64,000 nucleotides of DNA from Granulosicoccaceae bacterium (GCA_020629835.1 JAHDCO010000003.1:97852-161851), one strand, 5' to 3'. Numbered from the stretch's first letter, positions 38,188 through 48,243 are shown. Program-made: numbers and translations. The notes: generated by a model not told the origin, from the sequence alone.

Positions 38188-38690
38188 TAGCGCAAACCTC
38201 CAACAAAGTATTGAATGCCGATTCCGGCTGACGTCAGGGCACCCGCACCCATGTTCAGAACATGCGCATTGATGGCTGTGTGCTTACTGCCGAACAGGTT
38301 GATGCCAAACCCCCAGGCATTGCCGCCATGCACGGGGTTGAGTCGGCTGTCCACGTCCAACCGGGCGTGCCCGAACAGCAGATACACCTCTTTGTTGTTC
38401 CAGGCGTGACTGAAGCGCACCAGGCCGGCTTGGTACTGCATCAGAGGCTCACTGAATATGCTGCCTGGCTCATCTGAGCCGGCACCAAAGGCGAGCTCCA
38501 GGCCGACACGATCCGTGATCTGAGTGCCTATGGATGCCGCGACCGTCCCGAGGCTACGGGAGCCATTACCGGGTACCTCGATGCTGCCATCGGTAAACCC
38601 GATGCCGTAATAGATGTTGGATTCCTGCGCTGCAGCGGGCATCCAAAGCCCACTCAGCAACACTATGATTCCTACCAGACACTTTCTCAT
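38187..38690 (-). CDS. Small outer-membrane beta-barrel-like protein
   Basis: A 167-residue protein with a signal peptide (MRKCLVGIIVLLSGLWMPAA, then AQ) and alternating polar/hydrophobic strands such as VGLELAFGAGS, EVYLLFGHARLDV and NAWGFGINLFG, ending in GIGIQYFVGGLR. This fits an eight-strand OmpA-like barrel or a lipid-binding barrel. The ATG at 38690 is preferred over upstream starts because of GGAG before it and the signal peptide. It is coupled to the Ig-like lipoprotein gene by TAGTG, suggesting that the two work together at the outer membrane. Confidence 0.75.
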   Translation of the reverse strand: MRKCLVGIIVLLSGLWMPAAAQESNIYYGIGFTDGSIEVPGNGSRSLGTVAASIGTQITDRVGLELAFGAGSDEPGSIFSEPLMQYQAGLVRFSHAWNNKEVYLLFGHARLDVDSRLNPVHGGNAWGFGINLFGSKHTAINAHVLNMGAGALTSAGIGIQYFVGGLR

Positions 38691-38873
38691 GCCCACTGCT
38701 CCGATCCGCGTTACGGCTGATTTCTCTTGCAAATGTCGGCATGTGTCCCAAAAGCTGTAGGAAGTGCCATCTGGTGCACACAAAGAATGGGCAGTAGCGC
38801 ACGCTGCCGCTCACCCGTTGGCCGGACACAGGTACCATTGAGGCGTAATTTTTTCCGCTGGGCAGGGGTCTAC

Positions 38874-39293
38874 ATGCTTTGGGTCAAAGCGCTGCACGTG
38901 ATTTTTATGGTGACGTGGTTCGCCGGGCTGTTTTACCTGCCCAGGCTATTTGTTTACCACGCCAGCACAGACAACCCGCAAACCTCGGAAACCTTCAAGG
39001 TCATGGAGCGAAAGCTCTTCGCCATCGCTACCCTGGGTGCGCTGCTGACGCTGGTGTTTGGTTTTGCCGTGTGGTTGGTTTGGCTGCCCGCGTACGCCTA
39101 CCAGACCTGGTTTTTGGTCAAATTGCTTCTGGTAGCGGCTCTGATCGTGTATCACGCTTGGTGCTGGAGCCTGATGCGGGCTTTTCGGGAGGACCGTAAC
39201 TCACACAGTCATGTGTGGTTTCGGTGGTTTAACGAGGTGCCCGTCCTGATGCTGTTTGGCATCGTTATTTTGGTTATCGTTCGGCCGTTCTGA
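38874..39293 (+). CDS. hemJ: Protoporphyrinogen IX oxidase, HemJ type
   Basis: HemJ oxidises protoporphyrinogen IX to protoporphyrin IX in the inner membrane during haem synthesis. The 139-residue protein has four membrane segments, the N-terminal LHVIFMVTWFAGLFYLPRLF with the conserved His7, and the conserved lysine in TWFLVKLLLV. Length and motifs match the family. AGGGG lies 8 bases before the ATG at 38874; longer upstream frames are not supported. Confidence 0.9.
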   Translation: MLWVKALHVIFMVTWFAGLFYLPRLFVYHASTDNPQTSETFKVMERKLFAIATLGALLTLVFGFAVWLVWLPAYAYQTWFLVKLLLVAALIVYHAWCWSLMRAFREDRNSHSHVWFRWFNEVPVLMLFGIVILVIVRPF

Positions 39294-39328
39294 ATTTTTA
39301 AGCGAACGGATCTGGCCGTCAAGGCTGT

Positions 39329-39351
39329 GCAGCTTGCGTTAAGCAAGCTGC
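39329..39351. terminator. Hairpin shared by convergent hemJ and rppH
   Basis: GCAGCTTGC and GCAAGCTGC form a perfect 9-bp stem around GTTAA, which contains the rppH stop codon. It lies 35 bases after hemJ. No T-run follows, so its terminator role is likely but not certain. Confidence 0.55.
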
Positions 39352-39815
39352 AACAGCGGTTGCAGTTCTGACAGCGCGCGCTTGTACACCTTGCGCTTGA
39401 AGAAAATCACCTTTTTCGATGGTTCCCAATAATCCACCCACTGCCAGTGATCAAACTCAGGCTTATCACAACACCCTAAGTCGAACGCCTGCTCGTCGGC
39501 TACCATTCTCAACATGTACCAAATTTGCTTCTGGCCTATACACATCGGCGTTTGATTTTTGCGCACGTAACGCTTTGGCAGCCGATACCTCAGCCAATCT
39601 TCAGTACAACCCAACACTCTCACGTGTTGCGGCTCAAGCCCCGTCTCCTCTCGGAGTTCTCGATACATCGCGTCTTCAGCCGATTCTTCTCGATCAATTC
39701 CCCCTTGAGGAAACTGCCAAGCGTCTTGACCGATGCGTCGGGCCCAGAACACCTCTCCTTTGTCGTTGCTGAGAATGATGCCAACATTTAGACGAAACCC
39801 TTCTTTGTCTATCAT
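39339..39815 (-). CDS. rppH: RNA pyrophosphohydrolase
   Basis: RppH removes pyrophosphate from the 5' end of mRNA and so starts RNase E-dependent decay. The 158-residue product starts [15 protein letters not shown], has WQFPQGGID and a complete Nudix box ([20 protein letters not shown] then TGL, about residues 37-59), and the length of E. coli RppH (176) minus part of the tail. The ATG at 39815 has AGGTG 7 bases upstream; a longer frame extends 20 codons further but lacks support. Confidence 0.94.
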   Translation of the reverse strand: MIDKEGFRLNVGIILSNDKGEVFWARRIGQDAWQFPQGGIDREESAEDAMYRELREETGLEPQHVRVLGCTEDWLRYRLPKRYVRKNQTPMCIGQKQIWYMLRMVADEQAFDLGCCDKPEFDHWQWVDYWEPSKKVIFFKRKVYKRALSELQPLLQLA

Positions 39816-40049
39816 GTGGCACCTCCCTATATTTCTACTGCGTTTGATTCTTCCAAATTTCAAGCCCATCCGCAAACATCATTTTTAGAATTCGAGAAAA
39901 AGAACGATGGCGGAAACCAACAGTGAAATAGTGCGCCTACCGGATAAGCGGACGCAACGGTGCTGGCAAGCTTTCGTGACTCAATTTACCTACTTAAGCA
40001 TAGGCTGAATTAACGGCAACCACAGAACGCATTTGTGAGCCGCTACTGG

Positions 40050-40068
40050 CGCATTTTTGGGAAATGCG
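40050..40068 (-). terminator. Weak hairpin after dcd
   Basis: CGCATTT and AAATGCG form a 7-bp AT-rich stem with a 5-base loop, 9 bases after the dcd stop on the minus strand. It has no T-run on that side. The rest of the gap to rppH (39816-40049) holds no clear feature beyond the presumed rppH promoter. Confidence 0.35.
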
Positions 40069-40076
40069 ACGGCAGG

Positions 40077-40646
40077 TCAGGTTTTTGGCAGCGTGACGCC
40101 CGTTTGACCCTGATATTTCCCGCCGCGGTCCTTATAGGAAGTCTCGCAGACTTCATCGCTCTCAAAAAACAGCATTTGAGCCACACCTTCGTTGGCGTAA
40201 ATTTTGGCCGGCAGCGGGGTGGTGTTTGAAAACTCCAAGGTCACATGGCCTTCCCATTCAGGTTCCAACGGGGTGACGTTCACAATGATGCCGCAACGTG
40301 CGTAGGTGCTCTTGCCCAGGCAAACGGTCAGCACGTTCCGCGGAATTCGGAAGTACTCAACCGTTCTGGCCAGTGCAAATGAATTTGGGGGGATGATGCA
40401 GGTGTCGGATTTCACATCCACAAAGCTGTCGAGGTCGAACGCCTTTGGGTCAACCACCGCGTGGTTGATGTTGGTGAAGATCTTAAATTCATCCGCGCAG
40501 CGAACGTCGTATCCGTAACTGGAGGTGCCGTAGGATACGATGCGCTCGTTCTGGCTATCCACCCTCACCTGGCCAGCTTCAAACGGCTCGATCATGGCAT
40601 CGGTCTGCGCCATGCGACGAATCCATTTGTCCGACTTAATACTCAT
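40077..40646 (-). CDS. dcd: dCTP deaminase
   Basis: Dcd converts dCTP to dUTP, the main route to dTTP precursors in gammaproteobacteria. The 189-residue protein shows [21 protein letters not shown], the catalytic-site strand [20 protein letters not shown] and a C-terminal [11 protein letters not shown] that closes over the nucleotide. The length is close to E. coli Dcd (193). It lies 36 bases after apbC on the same strand. Confidence 0.96.
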   Translation of the reverse strand: MSIKSDKWIRRMAQTDAMIEPFEAGQVRVDSQNERIVSYGTSSYGYDVRCADEFKIFTNINHAVVDPKAFDLDSFVDVKSDTCIIPPNSFALARTVEYFRIPRNVLTVCLGKSTYARCGIIVNVTPLEPEWEGHVTLEFSNTTPLPAKIYANEGVAQMLFFESDEVCETSYKDRGGKYQGQTGVTLPKT

Positions 40647-40682
40647 GAGGGTTCCTTAATCTAGCGCTGCCGCTGGCGCGTT

Positions 40683-41780
40683 TTACGTGTTCTGAATAAC
40701 GATCTTGGGGAAACTGGCGCTGTAGTCTTTGGCTTGCTTAGACAACCGCGCGGCGGCTTTCCTGGCAATTTCTCGGTAAATCTCGGAAGTTCGGCTGTCA
40801 GGATCTGATACCACCGTCGGCTTACCACTGTCCGCCTGCAAACGAATCGACATCTCCAACGGCAGTGCGCCTAAGAGATTGACACCCGCCTCTTCGGCCA
40901 TCCGTGCACCACCACCGTCTCCAAAAATGTGCTCCTCATGACCGCAAGAGCTGCAAATGTGCGTGGACATGTTCTCCACAATGCCAAGGATCGGTACCGC
41001 GACCTTTTCAAACATCTTCAGCCCTTTGCGCGCATCCAGCAGAGCAATGTCTTGCGGGGTCGTGACGATGACAGCACCACTGACCGGTACTTTCTGAGCC
41101 AGGGTCAGTTGGGTATCGCCGGTTCCTGGCGGTAAATCGATCAGCAAATAATCCAGGTCGCGCCAGTTGGTGTCATTAAGCAGCTGTTCCAGTGCCTGAG
41201 TCACCATCGGCCCGCGCCACACCATCGGCGTGTCTTCTTCAATCAAAAACCCGATGGACATGGTCTGCACACCGTAGTTTTCCATCGGCTCGATCGTTTT
41301 GCCGTCGGAGCTTTCTGGCTGACCCGACAAGCCCATCATGCGAGGCTGACTTGGCCCGTAAATATCGGCGTCTAATAAACCCACCACGGCACCTTCGGCG
41401 GCTAAGGACAGCGCCAGGTTGACCGATGTGGTGCTTTTTCCCACACCACCTTTACCCGAGGCGATGGCGATGATGTTTTTCACCCGCTCCATGCGCTTAA
41501 CGCCTTGCTGCACAGAGTGGGCAATGATCTTTTTATTGACCGTCAGCTTAACGCTAACATCGGCGTGGTCCGTTGCCGCACCAATGGCCGCTTGAAGCTC
41601 AGCTTGCAGGGTTTCCTGATAACGCGCAGCCGGGTAAGGCAACGTCAGAGTGATAACTACTTCACTGCCGTTGACGGCAACGGAATCGACAACACCGGCA
41701 TCAGCAAAGCTTTGCTCCAGGTGTGGATCAATGAACTCATTAACGGTGGATTCGACGCGGTCCTTGGACAGTTCAGACAT
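40683..41780 (-). CDS. apbC: Iron-sulfur cluster carrier protein ApbC (Mrp)
   Basis: ApbC/Mrp is a P-loop ATPase that holds and transfers 4Fe-4S clusters. The 365-residue product has an N-terminal MIP18-like domain (about 1-90), a deviant Walker A GKGGVGKSTTSVNLA (about residues 109-123), the DLPPGTGD motif and the C-terminal cluster-binding CSSC (in HICSSCGHE). It is divergent from metG with a 72-base gap, an arrangement common in gammaproteobacteria. Confidence 0.95.
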   Translation of the reverse strand: MSELSKDRVESTVNEFIDPHLEQSFADAGVVDSVAVNGSEVVITLTLPYPAARYQETLQAELQAAIGAATDHADVSVKLTVNKKIIAHSVQQGVKRMERVKNIIAIASGKGGVGKSTTSVNLALSLAAEGAVVGLLDADIYGPSQPRMMGLSGQPESSDGKTIEPMENYGVQTMSIGFLIEEDTPMVWRGPMVTQALEQLLNDTNWRDLDYLLIDLPPGTGDTQLTLAQKVPVSGAVIVTTPQDIALLDARKGLKMFEKVAVPILGIVENMSTHICSSCGHEEHIFGDGGGARMAEEAGVNLLGALPLEMSIRLQADSGKPTVVSDPDSRTSEIYREIARKAAARLSKQAKDYSASFPKIVIQNT

Positions 41781-41852
41781 GGTGTTTCGTGGCTCGCAGA
41801 AGGGCAGACTGTTAGACTGTAGAGCGAACCGCTAATCATACACCGAAGAGCA

Positions 41853-43898
41853 ATGACTCGACAGATTCTTGTGACCGCAGCCCTGCCGTACGCCAACGGC
41901 CCCCTGCACATTGGTCACCTTCTAGAGCACATCCAGACCGATATTTGGGTGCGCTATCAGCGCCTGGCAGGTAACGAATGCACCTGGGTGTGGGCCGACG
42001 ATGCACACGGCACCCCCATTATGCTCAAAGCCCAGGCCGAAGGCACCACGCCAGAGGCGCTTATCTCACAGGTAAAACAGAGCCATGAGGCGGACATCGA
42101 AGACTTTCTGCTCAGCCCGAACGTCTTCCACACCACGCATTCTGCTGAAAACAAAGAACTCGCAGAAATGATCTATAACCGGTTAAATGAAGCCGGTCAC
42201 ATTGTTAAGCGCACCATCAAGCAATTGTTTGATGAGCAGGAAAACATGTTCCTGCCTGATCGCTACGTCAAAGGTGAATGCCCCAATTGTGGAACGGCTG
42301 ATCAGTACGGTGATAACTGCGAAGTGTGCAGCGCCACCTACGACGCCACCGAATTAAAAAACCCGATCAGTCAGGTGTCCGGCCAGCCGCCGGTACTCAA
42401 AGATTCCGAACAGTATTTCTTTGCGTTAAGTAAATTTACCGACATGCTGAAAGCGTGGACCACAAGTGGCGCGCTACAGCCGGAAGTAGCCAACAAACTT
42501 AAAGAATGGCTGGACACCGGCTTACAGGATTGGGACATCTCTCGTAATGCGCCGTACTTTGGTTTTGAAATTCCAAACGCACCAGGAAAGTACTTCTATG
42601 TGTGGCTCGATGCGCCCATTGGTTACATCGCAGCGCACAAATATTTGGGCGATCAAAACGGTTTCGATTTTATGGAAACCTGGAAAGCCGACAGCGACCA
42701 CGAGGTGTATCACTTCATTGGTAAAGACATCGCTAACTTTCATTGTTTGTTCTGGCCAGCCATGCTGGAGAACGCAGGCTTAAGAAAACCCACCGGCGTG
42801 TTCTGCCATGGCTTTCTTACGGTCGACGGTGCCAAAATGTCTAAGTCACGGGGTACGTCCATCACGGCGCGCACCTGGTTAGACCACATGAGTCCCGAGT
42901 ATCTGCGTTACTACTTCGCAGCAAAACTCTCAAGCGCGGTAACCGATTTAAACTTAAACCTCGATGATTTTGTTACGCGCGTTAACGCTGATTTAGTTGG
43001 CAAGGTCGTTAATATTGCCAGCCGCTGCGCAGGGTTTATAACAAAGAAATTCGACGGGCAGCTGAGTGAAACCTATCCCGCCAGCGAGCGCGACCACTAC
43101 GACCAAATGGTGTCTGCGCAGAAAGTCATCCTCGATTACTACGAACAACGTGAATTCGGAAAAGCCATGCGTGAAATCATGCTGTTGGCTGAACAAGCGA
43201 ACACGTACATCAATGACGCTGAACCTTGGGTAAAAATTAAAAACCCGGAACTGCAAACTGAGGTGCAGGAAATCTGCACGGTCGGTCTGAATTACTTTCG
43301 CGTCATCATGACGTTCTTATCTCCGGTATTGCCTGAGCTTGCTAAAAAGACAGAAGCTTTTCTCAATACCGAACTGACGCTGGCCTCGTTACAGCAACCA
43401 CTGGTTAGTCACGGAATCAACAAATACAAACCGATGATGATGCGTGTGGAAGACAAACAGGTGCAGGCGGTACTGGAAGCTACCAAAGCATCGTCAAGTG
43501 ATTCCGGCAATGCAGCCGATGGCTCAGGTGCGAAACCAACCGCCATCGATCTTGGTTTGGATCCTTTAATGGATACGATTCAAATTGATGACTTTGCCAA
43601 GCTGGATTTCCGCATCGCTGAGATTGTGGATGCGCAACCAGTAGAAGGTGCGGATAAGTTATTACAACTTACGTTAGATATTGGTTTTGAACAGCGTAAT
43701 GTATTTGCAGGCATTAAGTCCGCGTACTCTCCTGCGGATTTGGTGGGGCGCAAAACTATCATGGTAGCGAACCTGGCCCCTCGAAAAATGCGCTTTGGTT
43801 TGTCCGAAGGCATGGTCATGGCGGCGGGCCCAGGCGGTTCTGACTTGTACCTTCTATCACCGGACGATGGCGCAAAGCCTGGCATGCGCGTGAAGTAG
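41853..43898 (+). CDS. metG: Methionyl-tRNA synthetase
   Basis: A class I aminoacyl-tRNA synthetase. The 681-residue protein has the HIGH motif in [12 protein letters not shown] (residues 14-25), zinc-binding CPNCG and CEVCSATY in the connective domain (about 145-165), the AKMSKSRG motif near 331, and a C-terminal EMAP-like tRNA-binding domain (about 580-681; [15 protein letters not shown]) joined by a Ser/Ala-rich linker. Full length, similar to E. coli (677). rsxA starts 3 bases after its stop, so the Rsx genes may be read through from metG. Confidence 0.98.
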   Translation: MTRQILVTAALPYANGPLHIGHLLEHIQTDIWVRYQRLAGNECTWVWADDAHGTPIMLKAQAEGTTPEALISQVKQSHEADIEDFLLSPNVFHTTHSAENKELAEMIYNRLNEAGHIVKRTIKQLFDEQENMFLPDRYVKGECPNCGTADQYGDNCEVCSATYDATELKNPISQVSGQPPVLKDSEQYFFALSKFTDMLKAWTTSGALQPEVANKLKEWLDTGLQDWDISRNAPYFGFEIPNAPGKYFYVWLDAPIGYIAAHKYLGDQNGFDFMETWKADSDHEVYHFIGKDIANFHCLFWPAMLENAGLRKPTGVFCHGFLTVDGAKMSKSRGTSITARTWLDHMSPEYLRYYFAAKLSSAVTDLNLNLDDFVTRVNADLVGKVVNIASRCAGFITKKFDGQLSETYPASERDHYDQMVSAQKVILDYYEQREFGKAMREIMLLAEQANTYINDAEPWVKIKNPELQTEVQEICTVGLNYFRVIMTFLSPVLPELAKKTEAFLNTELTLASLQQPLVSHGINKYKPMMMRVEDKQVQAVLEATKASSSDSGNAADGSGAKPTAIDLGLDPLMDTIQIDDFAKLDFRIAEIVDAQPVEGADKLLQLTLDIGFEQRNVFAGIKSAYSPADLVGRKTIMVANLAPRKMRFGLSEGMVMAAGPGGSDLYLLSPDDGAKPGMRVK

Positions 43899-43901
43899 TG
43901 T

Positions 43902-44477
43902 ATGAGTGACTGGCTACTGATCGTTATCAGTGCAGTATTCGTTAACAACTTTGTGTTGGTGCAATTCCTGGGGTTGTGCCCGTTCATGGGCGTATCAAAC
44001 CGTGTAGCTAATGCGCTGGGGTTAGGCATTGCTACAACGTTCGTACTCACATTGGCGGCTTTACTGAGCCACTTGTTGCACACCTATATCCTGGTACCAC
44101 TGGATGTTCAGTACCTGCGCATCATCGGTTTCATTTTTATCATTGCCGTTGTGGTTCAGTTTACTGAGCTGGTTATGCGTCGCCACAGTCCGTTGCTACA
44201 CCAGGTATTGGGCTTGTACTTACCGCTCATTACCACAAACTGCGCTGTACTTGGCGTAGCGCTGCTAACAACGCAACAACAGAACACCTTGTTTTCAGCC
44301 CTGTTACAGGGCTTTGGAGCTGCGGTAGGTTTTACCCTGGTTCTGATTTTATTTGCAGCCATACGCATGCGTTTAGACAAAGCCGATGTCCCCAAGCCCT
44401 TTCAAGGTGCTGCCATTGCTTTTATTACGGCAGGTATTCTGTCGTTGGCCTTTATGGGCTTTGCCGGGGTAACCTAA
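43902..44477 (+). CDS. rsxA: Rnf/Rsx electron transport complex subunit A
   Basis: RsxA is an integral membrane subunit of the Rnf/Rsx complex, with about six membrane segments, paired with RsxE around the ion path and a 2Fe-2S site between them. The 191-residue product begins [20 protein letters not shown] and has [17 protein letters not shown] and [16 protein letters not shown], with the conserved cysteines typical of NqrE/RnfA proteins. It is the first gene of rsxABCDGE. Confidence 0.97.
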   Translation: MSDWLLIVISAVFVNNFVLVQFLGLCPFMGVSNRVANALGLGIATTFVLTLAALLSHLLHTYILVPLDVQYLRIIGFIFIIAVVVQFTELVMRRHSPLLHQVLGLYLPLITTNCAVLGVALLTTQQQNTLFSALLQGFGAAVGFTLVLILFAAIRMRLDKADVPKPFQGAAIAFITAGILSLAFMGFAGVT

Positions 44478-44478
44478 C

Positions 44479-45018
44479 GTGACTTGGCTTGCATTAACCA
44501 GTTTACTGCTGCTGTGTCTTGCCATTGGCTACGGGTTTGCGCGCTTGGGCAACAGCCAAAGCTCAGAGGAAACCTTAATAGAACGCATTAACGATTGCTT
44601 ACCGCAAACCCAATGCGCGCAATGTCATTTCCCCGGTTGCAGGCCTTACGCTGAAGCCATTGCCGATGGCCGTGCCGGTATTAACCAGTGCCCACCGGGC
44701 GGAGACGCAACCATTCACGCGTTGTCCGAATTACTCGGCGTAGAGGCCCTCCCACTGGACAAACAATTCGGTGTTTCCAAACCACCGCTGGTGGCGCTCA
44801 TTGACGAGGCCGTGTGTATAGGCTGTACGCTATGCATTCCACCGTGTCCGGTGGATGCGATTGTGGGCAGCGGTAAATTGATGCATACCGTCATTGCCGA
44901 GGACTGCACCGGTTGTGAACTGTGTATTGCACCGTGCCCTGTGGACTGCATATCGCTGGTACCGGCCACCGCAGAAATCACCCAGTGGCGCCCGGCCGCC
45001 CCAGAGCAACGCTCGTGA
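44479..45018 (+). CDS. rsxB: Rnf/Rsx electron transport complex subunit B
   Basis: RsxB is the peripheral ferredoxin-like subunit. The 179 residues hold an N-terminal membrane helix (WLALTSLLLLCLAIGYGFA), a CxxC-type cluster motif (CAQCHFPGCRPYAEA) and two 4Fe-4S motifs (CIGCTLCIPPCPVDAI and CTGCELCIAPCPVDCI). It is separated by one base from rsxA and its stop overlaps the rsxC GTG start by GTGA. Confidence 0.97.
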   Translation: MTWLALTSLLLLCLAIGYGFARLGNSQSSEETLIERINDCLPQTQCAQCHFPGCRPYAEAIADGRAGINQCPPGGDATIHALSELLGVEALPLDKQFGVSKPPLVALIDEAVCIGCTLCIPPCPVDAIVGSGKLMHTVIAEDCTGCELCIAPCPVDCISLVPATAEITQWRPAAPEQRS

Positions 45019-46520
45019 ACGCACCAAAGCGCTTTGCCATGAAAGGTGGGTTGGCCTTATCACGACCAGCAAACTCCACCATTGATGACCAGATTCATAC
45101 GCTGCCGCTACAGGCAACTTACTATTTACCGGCGGTAAGTTATTCGCGTGCGGTGCTGCACAGTCAGTATGAACCGGGCCAGTCTGTGTTACGCGGAGAA
45201 TCGATTGCGCAAGGTGTCATCGCACCCACATCAGGCACTTTGCGGGCGCAAGTCAATCATGCATGGCCTCACCCATCACACCTTGAAGTACCGACGTGGG
45301 AACTGGAAGCGGATGGACTGGATACAGCGTTACCGCTGGCACCTCTTGCACAGAACGTAACCACTCAGGATAAGCTTTCAAGACTTACCATGGCTGGCGT
45401 GCAAGGGTTGGGTGGCGCAGGCTTTAGCACGGCAAAAAAAATTGAGCGAGTACTACAACACACCGAACGCACCCTCATCATCAATGCGGTTGAATGTGAG
45501 CCGGGCGTGGAATGCGATCGCATGCTTATGCAAAGCCATGCAAGTTCGGTCATCGAAGCGTGCCACGCGCTGGTGGAGTGGATACAACCTACGCAAACAC
45601 TATTCGCTATTGAGGACGACAAGCAGAGCGCTATCGACGCACTGACTAGTGACAAAACTCACCAACAAAACCCCGTCTTGACCTGGGTGACTTTACCCGC
45701 CGTGTACCCCAGTGGCGCTGAATCCTTACTGGTTCAGCGGTTAACCGGATTGCACTTAGCACCAAACCAACGAGCCGCGGATGCAGGCGTCTTATGCGTC
45801 AACGTGGGCACCGTAATGGCTATTTATAACGCCTTGAATGGAAACGCAGCGATTGATCGATTGATATCGGTGTCAACTCAGGACTTGATGCATACCACCA
45901 CCTTGAGCGTACGATTTGGCACTCCGTTGAATGCTGTCTTGAAATTTGCTGCATCACAGCATACTGGGTTAGCCGAGGCATTACGGCTTAACCCGACGGC
46001 TGTGCAAGTAGGCGGACCGCTAAGCGGTTTTTCACGGCCGATTGACAATGCGCCCATTCTGGCTGGCTGCAATGCGTTACTGATCGGGCCTTCACACCAA
46101 AGCCAACCACCCTCAGCCTGCATTCGCTGTGCTGAATGTGCAACGGTTTGCCCAGCCAATCTACTACCGCAGGAGTTGTATACCGCCGCCAGGAGTGATG
46201 ATCACGATGTGCTTAAGCACTATCGATTAGACGCGTGTGTGCTGTGCGGTTGCTGCGATGTCGTGTGCCCGGCACACATACCGTTGACCCAGTGGTTTCG
46301 GTTTGCAAAAGGCTCGGTCGCAGAACAGGCACAAAACGAAGCCGATGCCGCTTTAGCGCGTACACGTTCAGAACAACACGCCGCACGCGTCGAACAAAGG
46401 GCGTTAGAAAAAGCGGTTGCAGATGAACAACGGCGGAGCGCAGCCGCGGCGGCTAAACATGCAAAAGCGGATATTCAGGCAGCGCTGGCGCGTGTAAAAC
46501 GCAAGAAACCATCCGCATGA
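45015..46520 (+). CDS. rsxC: Rnf/Rsx electron transport complex subunit C
   Basis: RsxC is the peripheral NADH-oxidising, FMN- and Fe-S-binding subunit. The 501-residue product has the NADH/FMN-binding core (GVQGLGGAGFSTAKK near 133 and AVECEPGVECDRML) and two 4Fe-4S motifs (CIRCAECATVCP and CVLCGCCDVVCP), then an Ala/Glu-rich coiled-coil tail of about 60 residues, shorter than the E. coli extension. The GTG at 45015 overlaps the rsxB stop (GTGA) and fixes the start; longer frames would overlap rsxB. Confidence 0.96.
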   Translation: MNAPKRFAMKGGLALSRPANSTIDDQIHTLPLQATYYLPAVSYSRAVLHSQYEPGQSVLRGESIAQGVIAPTSGTLRAQVNHAWPHPSHLEVPTWELEADGLDTALPLAPLAQNVTTQDKLSRLTMAGVQGLGGAGFSTAKKIERVLQHTERTLIINAVECEPGVECDRMLMQSHASSVIEACHALVEWIQPTQTLFAIEDDKQSAIDALTSDKTHQQNPVLTWVTLPAVYPSGAESLLVQRLTGLHLAPNQRAADAGVLCVNVGTVMAIYNALNGNAAIDRLISVSTQDLMHTTTLSVRFGTPLNAVLKFAASQHTGLAEALRLNPTAVQVGGPLSGFSRPIDNAPILAGCNALLIGPSHQSQPPSACIRCAECATVCPANLLPQELYTAARSDDHDVLKHYRLDACVLCGCCDVVCPAHIPLTQWFRFAKGSVAEQAQNEADAALARTRSEQHAARVEQRALEKAVADEQRRSAAAAAKHAKADIQAALARVKRKKPSA

Positions 46521-47632
46521 TTCCTGCGCTGCAAAGCTACCGGCAAGCAAATCCAGCTCAACGCCGGGATACCACACGCATCATGACGCGTGTGTGTTGG
46601 GCCTTGGTACCAGGTACCGCGTTGATGGCCTTATGGTTTGGCCCGGGTGTAGTCACTAACGGTTTACTGCTCATACTGCTGTGCGTACTGTTCGAAGCCG
46701 GAGCCCTCTTACTACGACAGCGATCAATACGCCACGGCCTCAATGATGGCTCGATCGTATTGGCTGCCTGGCTGCTCGCCTTATGTTTACCGCCAGCGGT
46801 ACCGATGTTTGTTCTGGTAATTGGTGCTGCTGCAACAACCCTGTTAGGTAAACACGTGTACGGTGGCCTGGGGCAAAACCCATTCAACCCCGCCATGGTC
46901 GGCTACGCCGTACTGCTCATTTCGTTTCCGCAGAACACAACCCAATGGATAGAACCACAGTGGTTGGGTGGCTGGTTTAACCCAGACACTTGGGAACGCG
47001 TCTGGTCACAAATCACCGCATCCAGCGGCGTAACAAGCGCATGGGATGCGGTAACACAGGCTACGCCGCTCGATCAATTTCGTACAGCCACACACGCCGC
47101 AAGTAGTGCTACGACCAGCGCGTCGGGCATGTCGGGCATGTCGGGCATGTCGGGCATGTCGGGCGTGTCGGGCGTGTCGGGCGTGTCGGGCGTCAACGGT
47201 TCTAACACGGGAATCGGCATCGGCAGCGCTACTTCGATAGCCTGGATTAGTTTGAGCGCGGCGTGGTTAGCCGGTGGTTTGTATTTATTGTTTGTTGGGC
47301 TCATTCGCTGGCATTTACCTGTTGCCATGCTTGCTGCCGCTACAACGACGTATATCGTATACACCGTATGGATGCCGGACATAACACTACCTCTACCCTG
47401 GGTACTGTTCTACGGCGGCCTGATTTTTGGTGCCTTTTTCATTGCGACCGATCCGGTCACCGCCCCAAGTAGTCGAAGTGCACGGCTATGGTACGGCGCA
47501 GGTATTGGCATTCTTTGTGTGGTGTTACGCGTGCACTCCAATTATCCTGAAGGCGTCGCGTTCGCGGTACTACTCATGAACGCATGCGCGCCCTTATTAG
47601 ATCGCGTTTGCGTCCGGGATCAACCGCAGTGA
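46517..47632 (+). CDS. rsxD: Rnf/Rsx electron transport complex subunit D, with a tandem-repeat insertion
   Basis: RsxD is a membrane subunit carrying covalently bound FMN. The 371-residue protein has the flavinylation motif DAVTQATPL (Thr183 as probable FMN site, attached by an ApbE-type transferase) and about nine membrane segments. Right after it, residues 203-226 are four SGM and four SGV triplets from a 9-base repeat, followed by NGSNTGIGIGS before the next membrane segment. This periplasmic loop is longer than usual. The ATG overlaps rsxC by 4 bases. Confidence 0.95.
   Translation: MIPALQSYRQANPAQRRDTTRIMTRVCWALVPGTALMALWFGPGVVTNGLLLILLCVLFEAGALLLRQRSIRHGLNDGSIVLAAWLLALCLPPAVPMFVLVIGAAATTLLGKHVYGGLGQNPFNPAMVGYAVLLISFPQNTTQWIEPQWLGGWFNPDTWERVWSQITASSGVTSAWDAVTQATPLDQFRTATHAASSATTSASGMSGMSGMSGMSGVSGVSGVSGVNGSNTGIGIGSATSIAWISLSAAWLAGGLYLLFVGLIRWHLPVAMLAAATTTYIVYTVWMPDITLPLPWVLFYGGLIFGAFFIATDPVTAPSSRSARLWYGAGIGILCVVLRVHSNYPEGVAFAVLLMNACAPLLDRVCVRDQPQ
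47123..47194 (+). repeat. 9-bp in-frame minisatellite in rsxD, eight units
   Basis: Four units of tcgggcatg (47123-47158) are followed by four of tcgggcgtg, the last ending in c (47159-47194). Each unit codes for Ser-Gly-Met or Ser-Gly-Val. The two homogeneous halves suggest that a point change spread by slippage. The unit length is a multiple of three, so copy-number changes keep the frame. Confidence 0.95.
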
Positions 47633-48243
47633 ATGGCGGCGCGCACTTAGCCGTAACAGCCTTAGCCGTAGTCATCGGGGTAAGTGCTGTGGCCTGGTTA
47701 ACAAAGGATGCTGTGACGGCCAGCGAGCAACGATGGCTGGAACAAAGCCTGGCAGACATCGTACCCGCTGAAGCCCATGACAATCAGCTGGGCGCTAAAG
47801 CCTTCACCGTGAATCACGCAGAGCTTGGTTCGAGCGAACCCCAAACCGTTTATCCCATCGTAAAAGATTCGCAGTGGAACGGTGTTGCGCTGACAGCGGT
47901 AGCGCCAGATGGTTACACCGGGGATATTGAACTACTGATCGCAATCGATAGGAACCAAACGCTCATGGGTGTGCGTGTACTCAGGCATAAGGAAACACCC
48001 GGGCTCGGCGACGACATTGAACGTGCCAAGTCGGATTGGATTACGACGTTTGATGAAGCCTCTCTGGCCAGCTTGACCGATGTGCAGTGGCGTGTGAAAA
48101 AAGATGGTGGTGTTTTTGATCAATTTACCGGCGCTACCATCACGCCCCGAGCGGTTGTCAACACCGTGTACCGTGTACTTCGCTGGTATGAGGCGTCTGG
48201 CGAAGAATCGTTAAAAACCCAATTCTTTAAAGCCTCACCATGA
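47584..48243 (+). CDS. rsxG: Rnf/Rsx electron transport complex subunit G
   Basis: RsxG carries a covalent FMN on the periplasmic side. The 219-residue product has one N-terminal membrane helix (AVTALAVVIGVSAVAWL) and the flavinylation motif FTGATITPRAVVN near residue 180. The ATG at 47584 gives a basic N-terminus but overlaps rsxD by 49 bases. A GTG at 47629, which overlaps the rsxD stop as GTGA exactly like rsxC with rsxB, would give 204 residues, near E. coli RsxG (206), and is a strong alternative. Confidence 0.94.
   Translation: MRALIRSRLRPGSTAVNGGAHLAVTALAVVIGVSAVAWLTKDAVTASEQRWLEQSLADIVPAEAHDNQLGAKAFTVNHAELGSSEPQTVYPIVKDSQWNGVALTAVAPDGYTGDIELLIAIDRNQTLMGVRVLRHKETPGLGDDIERAKSDWITTFDEASLASLTDVQWRVKKDGGVFDQFTGATITPRAVVNTVYRVLRWYEASGEESLKTQFFKASP

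Noticed and set aside
43580-44083. Minus-strand frame across the metG-rsxA junction
   Set aside because: Both genes on the plus strand are certain; the frame lacks start signals and motifs.
47123-47194. CRISPR-like array
   Set aside because: The units are adjacent 9-base copies without spacers and lie in frame in rsxD, so this is a minisatellite.
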